Counted from the stretch's first letter, positions 8,457 through 16,810 are shown. The stretch: DNA of 64,000 nt from Flavobacteriaceae bacterium (GCA_004762155.1 SIHP01000012.1:1-64000), one strand, 5' to 3'. Notes: a model not told the origin generated them from the letters alone. Program-made: numbers and translations.

Positions 8457-8464
8457 CAAATGTA
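8457..8464 (-). promoter_or_regulatory. candidate -7 box upstream of the CtlX-type gene
   Basis: TACATTTG on the minus strand fits TAnnTTTG and lies 123 bases upstream of the start codon. A TTG at the proper distance is not evident, so confidence is low. Confidence 0.35.
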
Positions 8465-8567
8465 TGATAAATTTACCCAACGAAAACCTTATAAAATAAC
8501 TATCTGTGGGTATAAAATTCATATACATCTGTGACTAAATTTATGACAACAAAAAATAACTTAAGTC

Positions 8568-9968
8568 ATGGGAAAAAAAATACTACTACTTTTAACACTA
8601 TTAATAATTAGTTGCTCTAAATCTTCTTCGGATGATGGAAATTTTAATGAAGAACTCACTGCTATAGATCTTAATTACTATCCGCCTAATATTTCTAATC
8701 AAAATGTAATCACTCCTCAATTAACTATTAAAGATGAGACTTTTCAGGTGACGGCTTTAGGTTTTAATCAGAATGAAAGTAAAATCGAGAAATTATTCTT
8801 GTCAGATACAGAAACTGAAACAGAATGGATTGTACTTCTTAATAATGAAAACTCACCTGTATTTATGTACGGGATAAATACTGCAACAAATGAGTCTTTA
8901 CCTTATTTATATGGAGTTGAAACGATAAATTCTGGTGCTTTTATTTTAAGGTATTATAAATATGACTGGGAAAACAGATTGGGAACTCTAGAATATGAAT
9001 CTCAAATTTCAGGTGAAACAACAGAAATTATTTATGACAATCAAAATATTGCTAATAAAAACACCAGTAACGATAAATCAAAAAACACCTCTTTTAAAAC
9101 TCCAATCGTTGCATTTAATAATCTTTTTAAAAACAAAAAATCTGCTAATAAAGTTATTTCTTCAAGAGTATTTAATGACGATTTAGATGATTTTTTTGAT
9201 AATAAGTTTAATGAATTTATAGATCTTTTAAAAGATACTAAAACAAAACTGATCAATGCTCCTTGTAAAGTGAGTGAGATTTTAGATAAATCAGATAAAA
9301 ATTTCATCTGTAAAATGTCTGATGCTATAAACAAAATAACTGATGAAGAAATCTTTGGAGACTTGGATAGTTTTATTGAGGAAGACCAAAATGAAACTAC
9401 TGACTATTCTGGAAGTTCAATCGACATTGATTTTTCTTTTTTTGATGATATTAGTACAGAAAACATAACTGAACACATAAATAACATTAGAGATATTGTT
9501 AATAATACGGGTGATTCTTTTACAGATTGGGTGGATGATTTAAATGATTTAATGGATACTGAAGAAGAAGATTTAAATGATTTATCCGACAGTGATGGTG
9601 TGATTCAGATTGGTTTAAGCTGGGACAGCACTTCGGATATTGACCTTCATGTAACTGACCCTTATGGAGAAGAAATATATTATTCAAATCCTACTTCAAA
9701 TTCTGGTGGATATTTAGATAGAGACGATACAGATGGTTATGGCCCTGAAAACATTTATTGGACTTCCAATATTCCTACAGGAAACTATTCAATTAGCTTA
9801 GTATATTATAGTCCTTTTGATGGGCCAGTAACTGATTGTGTTGTAAAAATTATTAACGGATTAGGCATCTCACAATCTTACGATGTTTCTTTAGGTTATT
9901 TTGATCTAAACAAAGTACATGTTGTTGACTTTAAAGTTGAAGACGGGAATAATATTCTTTTTCAATAA
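8568..9968 (+). CDS. lipoprotein with C-terminal YfaP-like domain
   Basis: A 466-residue protein with a lipoprotein signal (LLIISC, Cys16). The first half has no family I can name. The middle (about 190-345) is unusually acidic, rich in D/E/N with repeated DDL and DLND motifs. The C-terminal 110 residues match the YfaP/DUF2135 type: LSWDSTSDIDLHVTDP, then DRDDTDGYGPENIYW, then PTGNYSISLVYYSP, a calcium-binding-like beta-sandwich domain found in surface proteins. It is probably displayed in the outer membrane. It has no operon partner: the next gene is convergent. Confidence 0.75.
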   Translation: MGKKILLLLTLLIISCSKSSSDDGNFNEELTAIDLNYYPPNISNQNVITPQLTIKDETFQVTALGFNQNESKIEKLFLSDTETETEWIVLLNNENSPVFMYGINTATNESLPYLYGVETINSGAFILRYYKYDWENRLGTLEYESQISGETTEIIYDNQNIANKNTSNDKSKNTSFKTPIVAFNNLFKNKKSANKVISSRVFNDDLDDFFDNKFNEFIDLLKDTKTKLINAPCKVSEILDKSDKNFICKMSDAINKITDEEIFGDLDSFIEEDQNETTDYSGSSIDIDFSFFDDISTENITEHINNIRDIVNNTGDSFTDWVDDLNDLMDTEEEDLNDLSDSDGVIQIGLSWDSTSDIDLHVTDPYGEEIYYSNPTSNSGGYLDRDDTDGYGPENIYWTSNIPTGNYSISLVYYSPFDGPVTDCVVKIINGLGISQSYDVSLGYFDLNKVHVVDFKVEDGNNILFQ

Positions 9969-10006
9969 ATTAAACTGATAAAAACAAAACAAAGGGCTTT
10001 TTAGTA

Positions 10007-11059
10007 TTAATGAAGTCCTTTGTTTAAATTAATAAATTTAACCTTATTTAATTTTTCTTCAAGAAATTCAATTGCTCTTTTACTTCTAATTCCAGAAGCA
10101 CAATACACAACTATTGGTTTAGAGGTCTCAACCTCATCAAAACGATCTTCCAATTCATCTAACGGAATATGTTGTCCGCCTATATTATAATCTTCACGTT
10201 CGTAATCTTCACGAACATCTAATAGGTTGTATTTGTCTAAATTATTTTCTAATTCTTCTAAAGTAATTGCGTTTTCAATAGTTTTTATTCCACAGAAAAA
10301 ATCGTAATCTTTCTCTAACTCTTTTAAGTTAATATAATTTGTATTTTCAAATTTCAACAATAACTGACGCATAGTTAACGTATCATAAATAAGAACTTTG
10401 TTTGTCAGTATTTCTCCAATGCCACAAATCATCTTAATAGTTTCATTAGCTTGTAAACTTCCAATAATTCCTGGTAAAACGCCAATTACACCAACATCTG
10501 AACAATTTGGAGATTCTTCTGGTTTTGGTGCTGTTGGATATAAGCATCTATAACTTCCACTTTCATTATAATTAAAAACACTCACTTGCCCTTCAAACTT
10601 AAAAATAGCTCCGTAAACTAAAGGTGTTTTTGTTATTACAGAAGCATCATTAGTTAAATAACGTGTAGAAAAATTATCACTTCCGTCTACAATAATATCA
10701 TATTGTTCAAATAAAGCAATCGCATTTTCGCTAGTTAACTTTTCTTGATAGACATTAAACTTTACAAAAGGGTTTAATTTTGATAAACGGTTTGCCGCAG
10801 ATTTTGCTTTAGAAACACCAATATCATCTATTGTATATAAAATCTGTCGCTGTAAATTACTCTGATCAACTACATCATCATCTATAATTCCGATTGTACC
10901 AACACCAGCTGCAGTTAAATATTGCAACACAGGACAACCTAATCCGCCTGCTCCAATAACCAAAACTTTGGCTTTTTTTAGTTTTAACTGACCTTCTTCT
11001 CCTATTTTATCTAAAATAAGATGACGACTGTATTGTTTTTTTTCTTCTGATGATAACAT
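10007..11059 (-). CDS. thiF: ThiF/MoeB-type adenylyltransferase with rhodanese domain
   Basis: An E1-like enzyme that adenylates the C-terminal glycine of ThiS so that sulfur can be added. The ATP-binding loop is GAGGLGCP, followed by DDDVVDQSNLQRQ with the catalytic Arg/Gln; the crossover region reads PNCSDVGVIGVLPG. A rhodanese domain fills the last 90 residues (LLDVREDYER, then active-site Cys in YCASGIRS). I start at the ATG at 11057-11059 (MLSSEEKKQYSRHLIL). The 16 extra residues of the longer frame are not conserved and lie in repeat-like DNA. It is last in the thi operon. MoeB for molybdopterin is the alternative, but the context favours ThiF; no moa genes are in view. Confidence 0.85.
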   Translation of the reverse strand: MLSSEEKKQYSRHLILDKIGEEGQLKLKKAKVLVIGAGGLGCPVLQYLTAAGVGTIGIIDDDVVDQSNLQRQILYTIDDIGVSKAKSAANRLSKLNPFVKFNVYQEKLTSENAIALFEQYDIIVDGSDNFSTRYLTNDASVITKTPLVYGAIFKFEGQVSVFNYNESGSYRCLYPTAPKPEESPNCSDVGVIGVLPGIIGSLQANETIKMICGIGEILTNKVLIYDTLTMRQLLLKFENTNYINLKELEKDYDFFCGIKTIENAITLEELENNLDKYNLLDVREDYEREDYNIGGQHIPLDELEDRFDEVETSKPIVVYCASGIRSKRAIEFLEEKLNKVKFINLNKGLH

Positions 11060-11160
11060 TTTTAGTTGCGTTGGTTGTGACTTCGACTTCACTCTGTCAC
11101 CAGTCATTTTTACTCATTGTATTCTTTTGTTCCCTGAGCGAATTCGAAGGAAAAACTCTT

Positions 11161-11200
11161 AACTTCTTAACTTCTTAACTTCTTAACTTCTTAACTTCTT
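11161..11200 (-). repeat. octamer array, five perfect copies
   Basis: Five exact copies of AACTTCTT (plus strand; AAGAAGTT on the coding strand) fill the gap after thiH. The array starts seven bases after the thiH stop codon. A degenerate copy precedes it. The same octamer is found in four other gaps of the thi cluster and nowhere else that I saw in the window. Confidence 0.9.
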
Positions 11201-11207
11201 ATAACCT

Positions 11208-12320
11208 CTAAAAAAAACGATCCCAATCTTTCCAAACCACTTCCAAACCTTTATCTTTTAACATAGTTACAACTTCTTCGGTACTACGTTCGTCAGAGAT
11301 TTCAAATTGTTCTAAAGATTGTGGTGCTACTGCATAACCACCCGGATTTGTTTTCGATTCAGCACTTATAGATGTTGCGCCTAAATTAACAATATTATTT
11401 CTGAAAACTTCGCTTTCTCTGGTAGACATTGATAACTCTACATCTTCATCTAACAAGCGAAAAGCACAAATTAACTGCACTAAATCCGAATCGGTCATTT
11501 CAACCTTTGGTTCTAATCCACCAGAATGAGGACGTAAACGTGGAAATGAAATAGAATACTTGGTCTTCCAATAGGTTTTTTGAAGATATTTTAAATGTAA
11601 TGCTGTAAAAAAACTATCGGCACGCCAATCTTCTAATCCAAATAAAGCGCCTAAACCTATTTTATGAATTCCTGATTTTCCTAATCTATCAGGAGTTTCT
11701 AAGCGATAATTAAAATTAGATTTTTTCCCTTTCGGATGATGTTTTTTATATTCTTCTCTATGATAGGTTTCTTGATATACCAAAACTGCATACAATCCAT
11801 TTTCAACTAATAGCTCATATTCTTCCTGATCTAAAGGTTGCACTTCAATAGTAATATTTGAGAATTGAGAGCGAATTAATTGGATTGCTTTTTTTATATA
11901 ATCAACACCTACCGTTTTATTCGCCTCGCCAGTTACCAATAAAATATGATCGTATCCTTTATCTTTTAAAAAAGCTACTTCTTTTAGAATTTCAGAATCG
12001 GTTAAAGTTCTTCTTGCTATTTTATTGGTCATACTGAATCCGCAATACGTACAAATATTCTGACATTCGTTACTCAGATACATCGGCGCATACATTTGTA
12101 TGGTATTTCCGAAACGTTTTTTAGTTATCAGGCTGCTCATTTGCGCCATTTTTTCTAAAAATGGTTTTGCAGCTGGAGAAATTAATGCTTTAAAATCTTC
12201 TAAATCTCGTTTACTTTTACCTAAAGCATACTCAACATCTTGAGTTGTTTTATTGAAGATACTTTTTAACGTATCATCCCAATTATAATTGTCAAATATG
12301 TTTATGAATGTATTTTCCAT
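11208..12320 (-). CDS. thiH: 2-iminoacetate synthase ThiH
   Basis: A 370-residue radical SAM enzyme that splits tyrosine to give dehydroglycine (2-iminoacetate) for the thiazole ring. The iron-sulfur cysteines are C86, C90 and C93 (CQNICTYCGF). Further family blocks are VTGEANKTVG, VQPLDQEEY and SFPRLRPHSGG. Length fits ThiH. The presence of ThiH rather than ThiO means the cell uses the anaerobic-type tyrosine route. The gap to thiG is 197 bases and is repeat-rich. Confidence 0.95.
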   Translation of the reverse strand: MENTFINIFDNYNWDDTLKSIFNKTTQDVEYALGKSKRDLEDFKALISPAAKPFLEKMAQMSSLITKKRFGNTIQMYAPMYLSNECQNICTYCGFSMTNKIARRTLTDSEILKEVAFLKDKGYDHILLVTGEANKTVGVDYIKKAIQLIRSQFSNITIEVQPLDQEEYELLVENGLYAVLVYQETYHREEYKKHHPKGKKSNFNYRLETPDRLGKSGIHKIGLGALFGLEDWRADSFFTALHLKYLQKTYWKTKYSISFPRLRPHSGGLEPKVEMTDSDLVQLICAFRLLDEDVELSMSTRESEVFRNNIVNLGATSISAESKTNPGGYAVAPQSLEQFEISDERSTEEVVTMLKDKGLEVVWKDWDRFF

Positions 12321-12334
12321 TTTTTTATACTCTT

Positions 12335-12477
12335 AGGAGTTAAGGATTTAAGAAGTTAAAGCTCATAAATGAGCAGGAGTTAAGGAGTATTCAACTATAA
12401 ATCACTGTTCTTGAATTCTTTAACTACTACAATCCTTAACTACTTTAACTTCTTAACTCCTTAAATTCTTAACTCCT
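12335..12477. repeat. inverted octamer repeat between thiG and thiH
   Basis: The plus strand holds AGGAGTTAAGGATTTAAG-type repeats at 12335-12361 and the reverse orientation (AACTTCTT, AACTCCTT, AATTCTT) at 12443-12477. The two arms match at 17 of 18 positions over the outer part, with one extra octamer in the right arm. The 81 bases between them hold no gene. The arrangement resembles the flanks of the four-helix-bundle gene without the gene. Confidence 0.75.
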
Positions 12478-12517
12478 CTAACTTACCCTAACTATTTTAC
12501 TCCTTAAAACCTTCTAA

Positions 12518-13288
12518 TTAACTCAAAAAAGAAGTTAACGGACTACTCGCTTCTGCTTGTTTTTTTACAGGAGCCAATTTTGCTTCATATGCTATTCTAC
12601 CAGCTTCCACTCCCATTTTAAAAGCTTTTGCCATCGCTACGGGATTTTGAGAAACTGCAATTGCTGTATTTACCAAAACTGCATCTGCACCAATTTCCAT
12701 GGCATGAGCAGCGTGAGAAGGTGAACCAATTCCTGCATCAACAATAACCGGAACATTAGACTGCTCAATAATAATCTCTAAAAACTCTAAGGTTTTTAAT
12801 CCTTTATTACTTCCAATCGGAGCACCTAATGGCATTACACATTGTGTACCTACTTCTTCTAGTCGTTTACACAATACAGGATCAGCATGAATATATGGCA
12901 TTACCACAAAACCTAACTTTACCAATTCTTTTGCTGCTTTTAACGTTTCTATAGGATCTGGCAATAAATACCTCGGATCTGGATGAATCTCTAATTTCAC
13001 CCAATTGGTTTCTAAAGCTTCTCGTGACAATTCTGCTGCAAAAACGGCTTCCTTTGCTGTTCTTACTCCAGATGTATTTGGTAATAAATTAATATGATCA
13101 TGATTCAAATGTGTTAAAATATCATCTTCCTCATCTTTTACATCCACTCTTTTTAAAGCAACCGTTATTAATTCACTTTCACTCGCTAATAAAGCCTCTC
13201 TCATTAATTGTGAAGAACTGAATTTTCCTGTTCCTGTGAATAAACGAGATGTAAATGTTTTGTCTGCTATTTTTAAATGTTGATTCAT
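12518..13288 (-). CDS. thiG: thiazole synthase ThiG
   Basis: A 256-residue TIM-barrel enzyme that builds the thiazole phosphate from deoxyxylulose phosphate, 2-iminoacetate and ThiS thiocarboxylate. The Schiff-base lysine is K98 (NWVKLEIHPD). The phosphate-binding end is seen in VDAGIGSPSHAAHAMEIGAD and VLVNTAIA. Length is normal for the family. It partners ThiH and the GNAT gene lies directly upstream in the operon. Confidence 0.96.
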   Translation of the reverse strand: MNQHLKIADKTFTSRLFTGTGKFSSSQLMREALLASESELITVALKRVDVKDEEDDILTHLNHDHINLLPNTSGVRTAKEAVFAAELSREALETNWVKLEIHPDPRYLLPDPIETLKAAKELVKLGFVVMPYIHADPVLCKRLEEVGTQCVMPLGAPIGSNKGLKTLEFLEIIIEQSNVPVIVDAGIGSPSHAAHAMEIGADAVLVNTAIAVSQNPVAMAKAFKMGVEAGRIAYEAKLAPVKKQAEASSPLTSFLS

Positions 13289-13314
13289 TTTTGTTCTTTA
13301 AATTGACTTTAGTT

Positions 13315-13743
13315 TTATTTCAATTGTTTAGTTAAATAATGAGATGTATGTCCTTTTGGTCTATCTTTAATACTTGCTATTAAATTATATCCTGCTTTTT
13401 CATAAAAAGGTTTAGCTTGCCAACTTGTTGTTTCTACAAAAACCTTTTCACAATTGTTTTGTATTGCAAAATCTTCAGCTGATTTCATTAACTCCTTACC
13501 AACTCCCATACCTCTAGACTCTTCAGATAACCATAATAATTCTATATGTAAAGTATTCCAAAAACATGTAGCTCTTATTCCTCCAATGATATTCTGATTT
13601 TCATTTCTTACAAAAACAAAAAACTTCACTTCCTCTTCAATAGATTCAAGATCTGGCACTTTTGATCTATTAAAATCAATAATACCTTTACTTATTGTTT
13701 TTGCATCCTTTTCTTTTGGGGTTGTTGTAATTTCTATCTTCAT
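13315..13743 (-). CDS. GNAT-family N-acetyltransferase inside the thi operon
   Basis: A 142-residue GNAT enzyme. The acetyl-CoA loop is in LSEESRGMGVGKELMKSAE, followed by VFVETTSWQAKPFYEKAGY, the usual beta-5/alpha-4 block. It sits 26 bases before thiG and 34 bases after thiE, so it is co-transcribed with thiamine genes. No thiamine step needs an acetyltransferase. Substrate is unknown; it may simply ride in the operon. Confidence 0.8.
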   Translation of the reverse strand: MKIEITTTPKEKDAKTISKGIIDFNRSKVPDLESIEEEVKFFVFVRNENQNIIGGIRATCFWNTLHIELLWLSEESRGMGVGKELMKSAEDFAIQNNCEKVFVETTSWQAKPFYEKAGYNLIASIKDRPKGHTSHYLTKQLK

Positions 13744-13777
13744 TAAATCAGTATTTTATAAAACTCAGACTTGTTAT

Positions 13778-14416
13778 CTACAATTTATACACCATTTCAT
13801 TTGTACTTGGTGCATTTAAAACTTTATTAAATGCTGAAATGCTATTAAAATCCTTCGTGATTGCTCCTGAAACTGCAATACCAAAAACTCCTGTATTCAT
13901 TATCTCTGCAACATCATTAAGTTCAATTCCGCCAATAGCAATTATTGGTGTATCTGTTTTTAACTCATCTATTAAAACCTGATAACCAACTGTTCCTAAA
14001 ACAGGGCTTAAATTTTTCTTAGTTTCTGTAAATTTAAAAGGTCCTAAACCTATATAGTCTACTTTCTTTTCTAGTAAACTCTTACAATCTTCTAAAGTAT
14101 TAGCAGTTCCACCAACAGTGTAGTACTTACCCAAATATTCTTTTACTTTTTTCGGACAAGCATCTTTTTTTCCTAAATGAACTCCATCTGCATTTACCTC
14201 CTTAGCAACTTTATAATAATCATTGATTATTAAACGAGTTTGAAAATGTGCTGTTATTTCTCTTGCTTTTTTAGCAGTTTCTAATATTATTTTTGGAGCA
14301 AAACCTTTCAAACGTAACTGAACCCAATCCGCTCCTGCTGTACAAGCACTTTGTATATTATTTAAATGTTCTTCTGGTGTATTTCCTTGTGATATATAGT
14401 GTAATTTGCTTATCAT
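13778..14416 (-). CDS. thiE: thiamine phosphate synthase ThiE
   Basis: A 212-residue TIM-barrel enzyme that joins HMP pyrophosphate and thiazole phosphate. Visible family blocks are WVQLRLKG, INDYYKVAKEVNADGVHLGKKD (metal and pyrophosphate site), YIGLGPFKFTETKK and IAIGGIELNDVAEI. All catalytic positions look intact, so this copy is the better candidate for the true ThiE of the two paralogues in the operon; the other is at 16030-16632. Confidence 0.92.
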   Translation of the reverse strand: MISKLHYISQGNTPEEHLNNIQSACTAGADWVQLRLKGFAPKIILETAKKAREITAHFQTRLIINDYYKVAKEVNADGVHLGKKDACPKKVKEYLGKYYTVGGTANTLEDCKSLLEKKVDYIGLGPFKFTETKKNLSPVLGTVGYQVLIDELKTDTPIIAIGGIELNDVAEIMNTGVFGIAVSGAITKDFNSISAFNKVLNAPSTNEMVYKL

Positions 14417-14428
14417 TCTTTTATTTTT

Positions 14429-14560
14429 AAGTAGTTAAGAATTGTAGGAGTTAAAGTAGTTAAGTCCTTTTGTTTCTCTAACTTTTTTTAGGAGTTAAGA
14501 TTTTTAGAAGTTGAAGTAGTTAAGTTCTTTTGTTTCTCTAACTATTTTTGTTCCTATTTA
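14429..14560 (+). repeat. octamer-type repeats with 60-bp period, left flank of the four-helix gene
   Basis: The plus strand has AAGTAGTT, AGGAGTT and AGAAGTT motifs. On a larger scale 14441-14500 and 14501-14560 are an imperfect tandem repeat with an exact 60-base period; shared blocks are GAAGTAGTTAAG-like and TCTTTTGTTTCTCTAACT-like. The motif orientation is opposite to that of the array at 14984-15063 on the other side of the gene. Confidence 0.75.
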
Positions 14561-14572
14561 TCTTAATCCTTT

Positions 14573-14935
14573 TTAACTTTTACTAACAATACTTCTGCAA
14601 TATGCGTTTAACATTTTACTTACTTCTTGTATTAACTCTCTTTCTTTATCTACATTCTTTGCATACTTTAAATCTTTTGCTAAAATTATAAAATAACGAC
14701 ATTCTTCTAATGATGCTTGTGCAATATTATAAAAACGTAACTTTTCTTTATTACTTAACCTTTTATAGCCTTCTGCTATATTTGCTGTTATTGATACCGC
14801 AGCTCTTCTAAATTGAGACGTTAATCCATAAACTTCTTCTTTCGGAAATTGTTTGGTTAATTTATAAACCATCAAAACAAATACATGTCCTTTTTTCCAA
14901 ACCAATAAATCTTCAAACTTTTTTGTCTTTTCCAT
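14573..14935 (-). CDS. four-helix-bundle protein (S23/IVP-like)
   Basis: A 120-residue member of the family first seen as open frames in intervening sequences of 23S rRNA. Hallmarks are LLVWKKGHVFVLMVYKLT at 10-27, the SITANIAEGYKR block at 48-58 and ASLEECRYFIILAKDL at 74-89. Relatives also serve as Avd accessory proteins of diversity-generating retroelements, but no reverse transcriptase is in view. The gene splits thiD from thiE and is flanked by octamer repeats in opposite orientations. Function is unknown. Its position and flanks suggest a mobile or selfish insertion rather than a thiamine function. Confidence 0.85.
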   Translation of the reverse strand: MEKTKKFEDLLVWKKGHVFVLMVYKLTKQFPKEEVYGLTSQFRRAAVSITANIAEGYKRLSNKEKLRFYNIAQASLEECRYFIILAKDLKYAKNVDKERELIQEVSKMLNAYCRSIVSKS

Positions 14936-14983
14936 ATCTTTTTGTCTTTTTCTAACATAACTTTTTCACTTCTAAACTTCTCT

Positions 14984-15063
14984 AACTCCTTAACTTCTTA
15001 ACTTCTTAACTCCTTAACTTCTTAACTTCTTAACTTCTTAACTTCTTAACTTCTTAACTTCTT
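14984..15063 (-). repeat. octamer array, ten copies, right flank of the four-helix gene
   Basis: Ten head-to-tail octamers on the plus strand: eight AACTTCTT and two AACTCCTT (copies one and four). More degenerate copies continue toward the start of the four-helix gene. The end next to thiD (ATAAC) is the same as the end of the array after thiH, about ten bases from the stop codon in both cases. Confidence 0.9.
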
Positions 15064-15073
15064 ATAACACCAA

Positions 15074-15829
15074 CTAAAAACCAACATGAACTCCTAATAA
15101 AGAATCGTTAGAATTCAAAAACTGTTCAACATATACTTTTGTATTTTTGCATGCATCTTCTAAACTTAACTCTTTTTTTAAATTTGATGCTAAAGTAGCT
15201 GATAATACACAACCACTCCCATGTTTTTCATAAACACTCTCTGCAATTGGTGGTATATTTAACTGTACTAGTTTATTGTAGTACACTTCGTCCCAACCTT
15301 TTTTATCTGTTCTATGTCCGCCTTTTAAATAAATATTTGTTTTTTCTGATATAAAACCGATGGTTTCTTCAATAGTTTTATCTGGAAACAACGCCTTTAT
15401 TTCATCGTAATTTGGAGTAATAAAATAGCAAGCTTCTAATACTTTTTCTAAAATGGATACATTTTGTTTTGTATGAAAATCAAAACCTGCACTTGCTTTT
15501 AAAACTGGATCTAGAATTATTTGTATTGTTGGATTTAAGGTTTTTAATTTTTCAATAATAACCAGTAAACGTTCCCAAGATTCTATAATTCCGATTTTTA
15601 CTACAGTTATTGAAAAACGTTCAAACAAGGTTTCTATCTGCTCCAATATAATTGCTTCATCTATCCAAACACATTTTTTAAATGCTACATCATTTTGGAC
15701 AGTAACAGCTGTACAAACAGATAAACCATATAAATCATGTGCTTCAAAGGTTTTAATATCAGCTGTTAATCCTGCTCCGCTTGACGGATCAAAACCTGCT
15801 ATCGTTAGTATGTAATTATTATTTTTCAA
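15074..15829 (-). CDS. thiD: HMP/HMP-phosphate kinase ThiD
   Basis: A 251-residue ribokinase-fold enzyme that phosphorylates hydroxymethylpyrimidine twice. The start has the TIAGFDPSSGAGLTADIK block, with AVTVQND after it. The late block EKHGSGCVLSATLASNL carries the anion hole and is followed by the expected C-terminal helices. Length is slightly below that of E. coli ThiD. It lies between the ThiE-like gene and the four-helix gene. Confidence 0.93.
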   Translation of the reverse strand: MKNNNYILTIAGFDPSSGAGLTADIKTFEAHDLYGLSVCTAVTVQNDVAFKKCVWIDEAIILEQIETLFERFSITVVKIGIIESWERLLVIIEKLKTLNPTIQIILDPVLKASAGFDFHTKQNVSILEKVLEACYFITPNYDEIKALFPDKTIEETIGFISEKTNIYLKGGHRTDKKGWDEVYYNKLVQLNIPPIAESVYEKHGSGCVLSATLASNLKKELSLEDACKNTKVYVEQFLNSNDSLLGVHVGF

Positions 15830-15849
15830 TATCTATTTCCTATAATTAT

Positions 15850-15940
15850 GGCGTTCCTTTGCAGGTCAGGATTTCGTTACTCGCTTTTTTGTGAAATAAA
15901 AATTCACAAAAAGAGCTCAAACAATTAACCTGTATTGAGC
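15850..15940. repeat. REP-like hairpin element, degenerate
   Basis: Reads GGCGTTCCTTTGCAGG, then TCAGGATTTCGTTACTCGC, then a hairpin CTTTTTTGTGAA/TTCACAAAAAGAG. Its layout (GGCGTTCC, a CAGG/TCAGG core, then an AT-rich hairpin) recalls the element at 16811-16907. A nearby GAGCGAAGTCGAA motif (about 15938-15950) is also a frequent small repeat in flavobacterial genomes; a worn copy of that motif is near 11136. Copy number in the genome cannot be judged here. Confidence 0.5.
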
Positions 15941-15982
15941 GAAGTCGAAATACTCAATCCTTAACGTAAAATTTTCTTTTGA

Positions 15983-16021
15983 TTTAGACCTCACAGGTTT
16001 TTAAAACCTGTGAGGTCTAAA
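15983..16021. repeat. 19-bp perfect palindrome with one-base centre
   Basis: TTTAGACCTCACAGGTTTT and its exact reverse complement are separated by a single base. The transcript would form a very stable hairpin. It lies between thiD and the ThiE-like gene, eight bases from the latter's stop codon. The minus-strand hairpin is followed by A/T-rich sequence but no strong T run, so it may be a repeated element or a partial terminator. Confidence 0.85.
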
Positions 16022-16029
16022 ATATTATT

Positions 16030-16632
16030 TTATCTAATCAACAAATCAAACTGACTTTTAATATTTTTAAAACTCTCTACAGGGTTTTCTGTATTCCAAA
16101 TACCACCTAAAACGCCTATTCCTTTATAACCTAATGCTAAAACTTGTGGAATAGTTTCGGCATTTACTCCTCCCATTCCTATAATGGTTTTATTAATATG
16201 TGTTACATCAAAACCTCTTCCTTCATAACCAACTTTAGATATTGATGAAAAAACAGGACTCAATAAATGATAATCAAATTCTATATCGCAATTCGCTAAT
16301 ACTTCTGGTTCGTGAAAAGAACTACTCATCATCTTTCCTCTCATATTATGTAACTTTAAAAAATAACGACTTCCGTTTTCTAAAGCATCAATTCTTTTTA
16401 GTTCTTGAAAATGGATTCCTTTTAAATCATAATCATTCGTCAACTCATGAAAATAATGCACCATTATTCTATGATGATATTTAGTGTGAATCTTTTTTAA
16501 ATAAGCTATATGCTCTTCGTAATTTTTATGAGGCTTTCTTAAATGTAAAATCTCTAATCCGTTTTCGAATAAAGAATTTAAAATCTCAGTTTCTTCTGCA
16601 ATATCTTGTTCTGGTGTAATTATTATTATCAT
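16030..16632 (-). CDS. ThiE/TenI-family protein, second paralogue
   Basis: A 200-residue TIM-barrel protein of the thiamine phosphate synthase/TenI family. It keeps ILHLRKPHKNYEEH, YHLLSPVFSSISKVGYEGRGF and a phosphate-binding IGMGGVNAET, but the INDYYKVA...GVHLG block of true ThiE is reduced to VHYFHEL and GIHFQE. This points to TenI-like thiazole tautomerase activity, or a diverged ThiE, and not to full ThiE activity. It directly follows thiC, in operon order. Confidence 0.8.
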   Translation of the reverse strand: MIIIITPEQDIAEETEILNSLFENGLEILHLRKPHKNYEEHIAYLKKIHTKYHHRIMVHYFHELTNDYDLKGIHFQELKRIDALENGSRYFLKLHNMRGKMMSSSFHEPEVLANCDIEFDYHLLSPVFSSISKVGYEGRGFDVTHINKTIIGMGGVNAETIPQVLALGYKGIGVLGGIWNTENPVESFKNIKSQFDLLIR

Positions 16633-16708
16633 GTTTTTTCAGAGGTTTAAAAGAAAGGTACAAAGTTTCAAAGATATAAAAGGTTCAGAGGATCAGAGGA
16701 TAAATACC

Positions 16709-16800
16709 ACTTCAACTCCTTAACTCCTATAAATTCTTAACTACCTAACATCTTTTTTTACTTCTTAACTCCTATAGTTCTTAACTTCTACAATTCTTAA
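16709..16800 (-). repeat. degenerate octamer repeats between thiC and the ThiE-like gene
   Basis: The plus strand has AACTCCTT, AACTCCTAT, AATTCTT, AACTACCT, ACTTCTT and related forms. These are diverged copies of the octamer that forms perfect arrays at 11161 and 14984. All are in the same orientation. No gene is present here. Confidence 0.65.
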
Positions 16801-16810
16801 CTACTTTTTA

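Noticed and set aside
14573..14935. Diversity-generating retroelement (Avd-like protein present)
   Set aside because: No reverse transcriptase, template repeat or variable repeat was found in the window.
11161..15063. Short tandem repeats in the thi cluster as a CRISPR array
   Set aside because: The unit is only 8 bp with no spacers and no cas genes are near. It is a microsatellite-like array.
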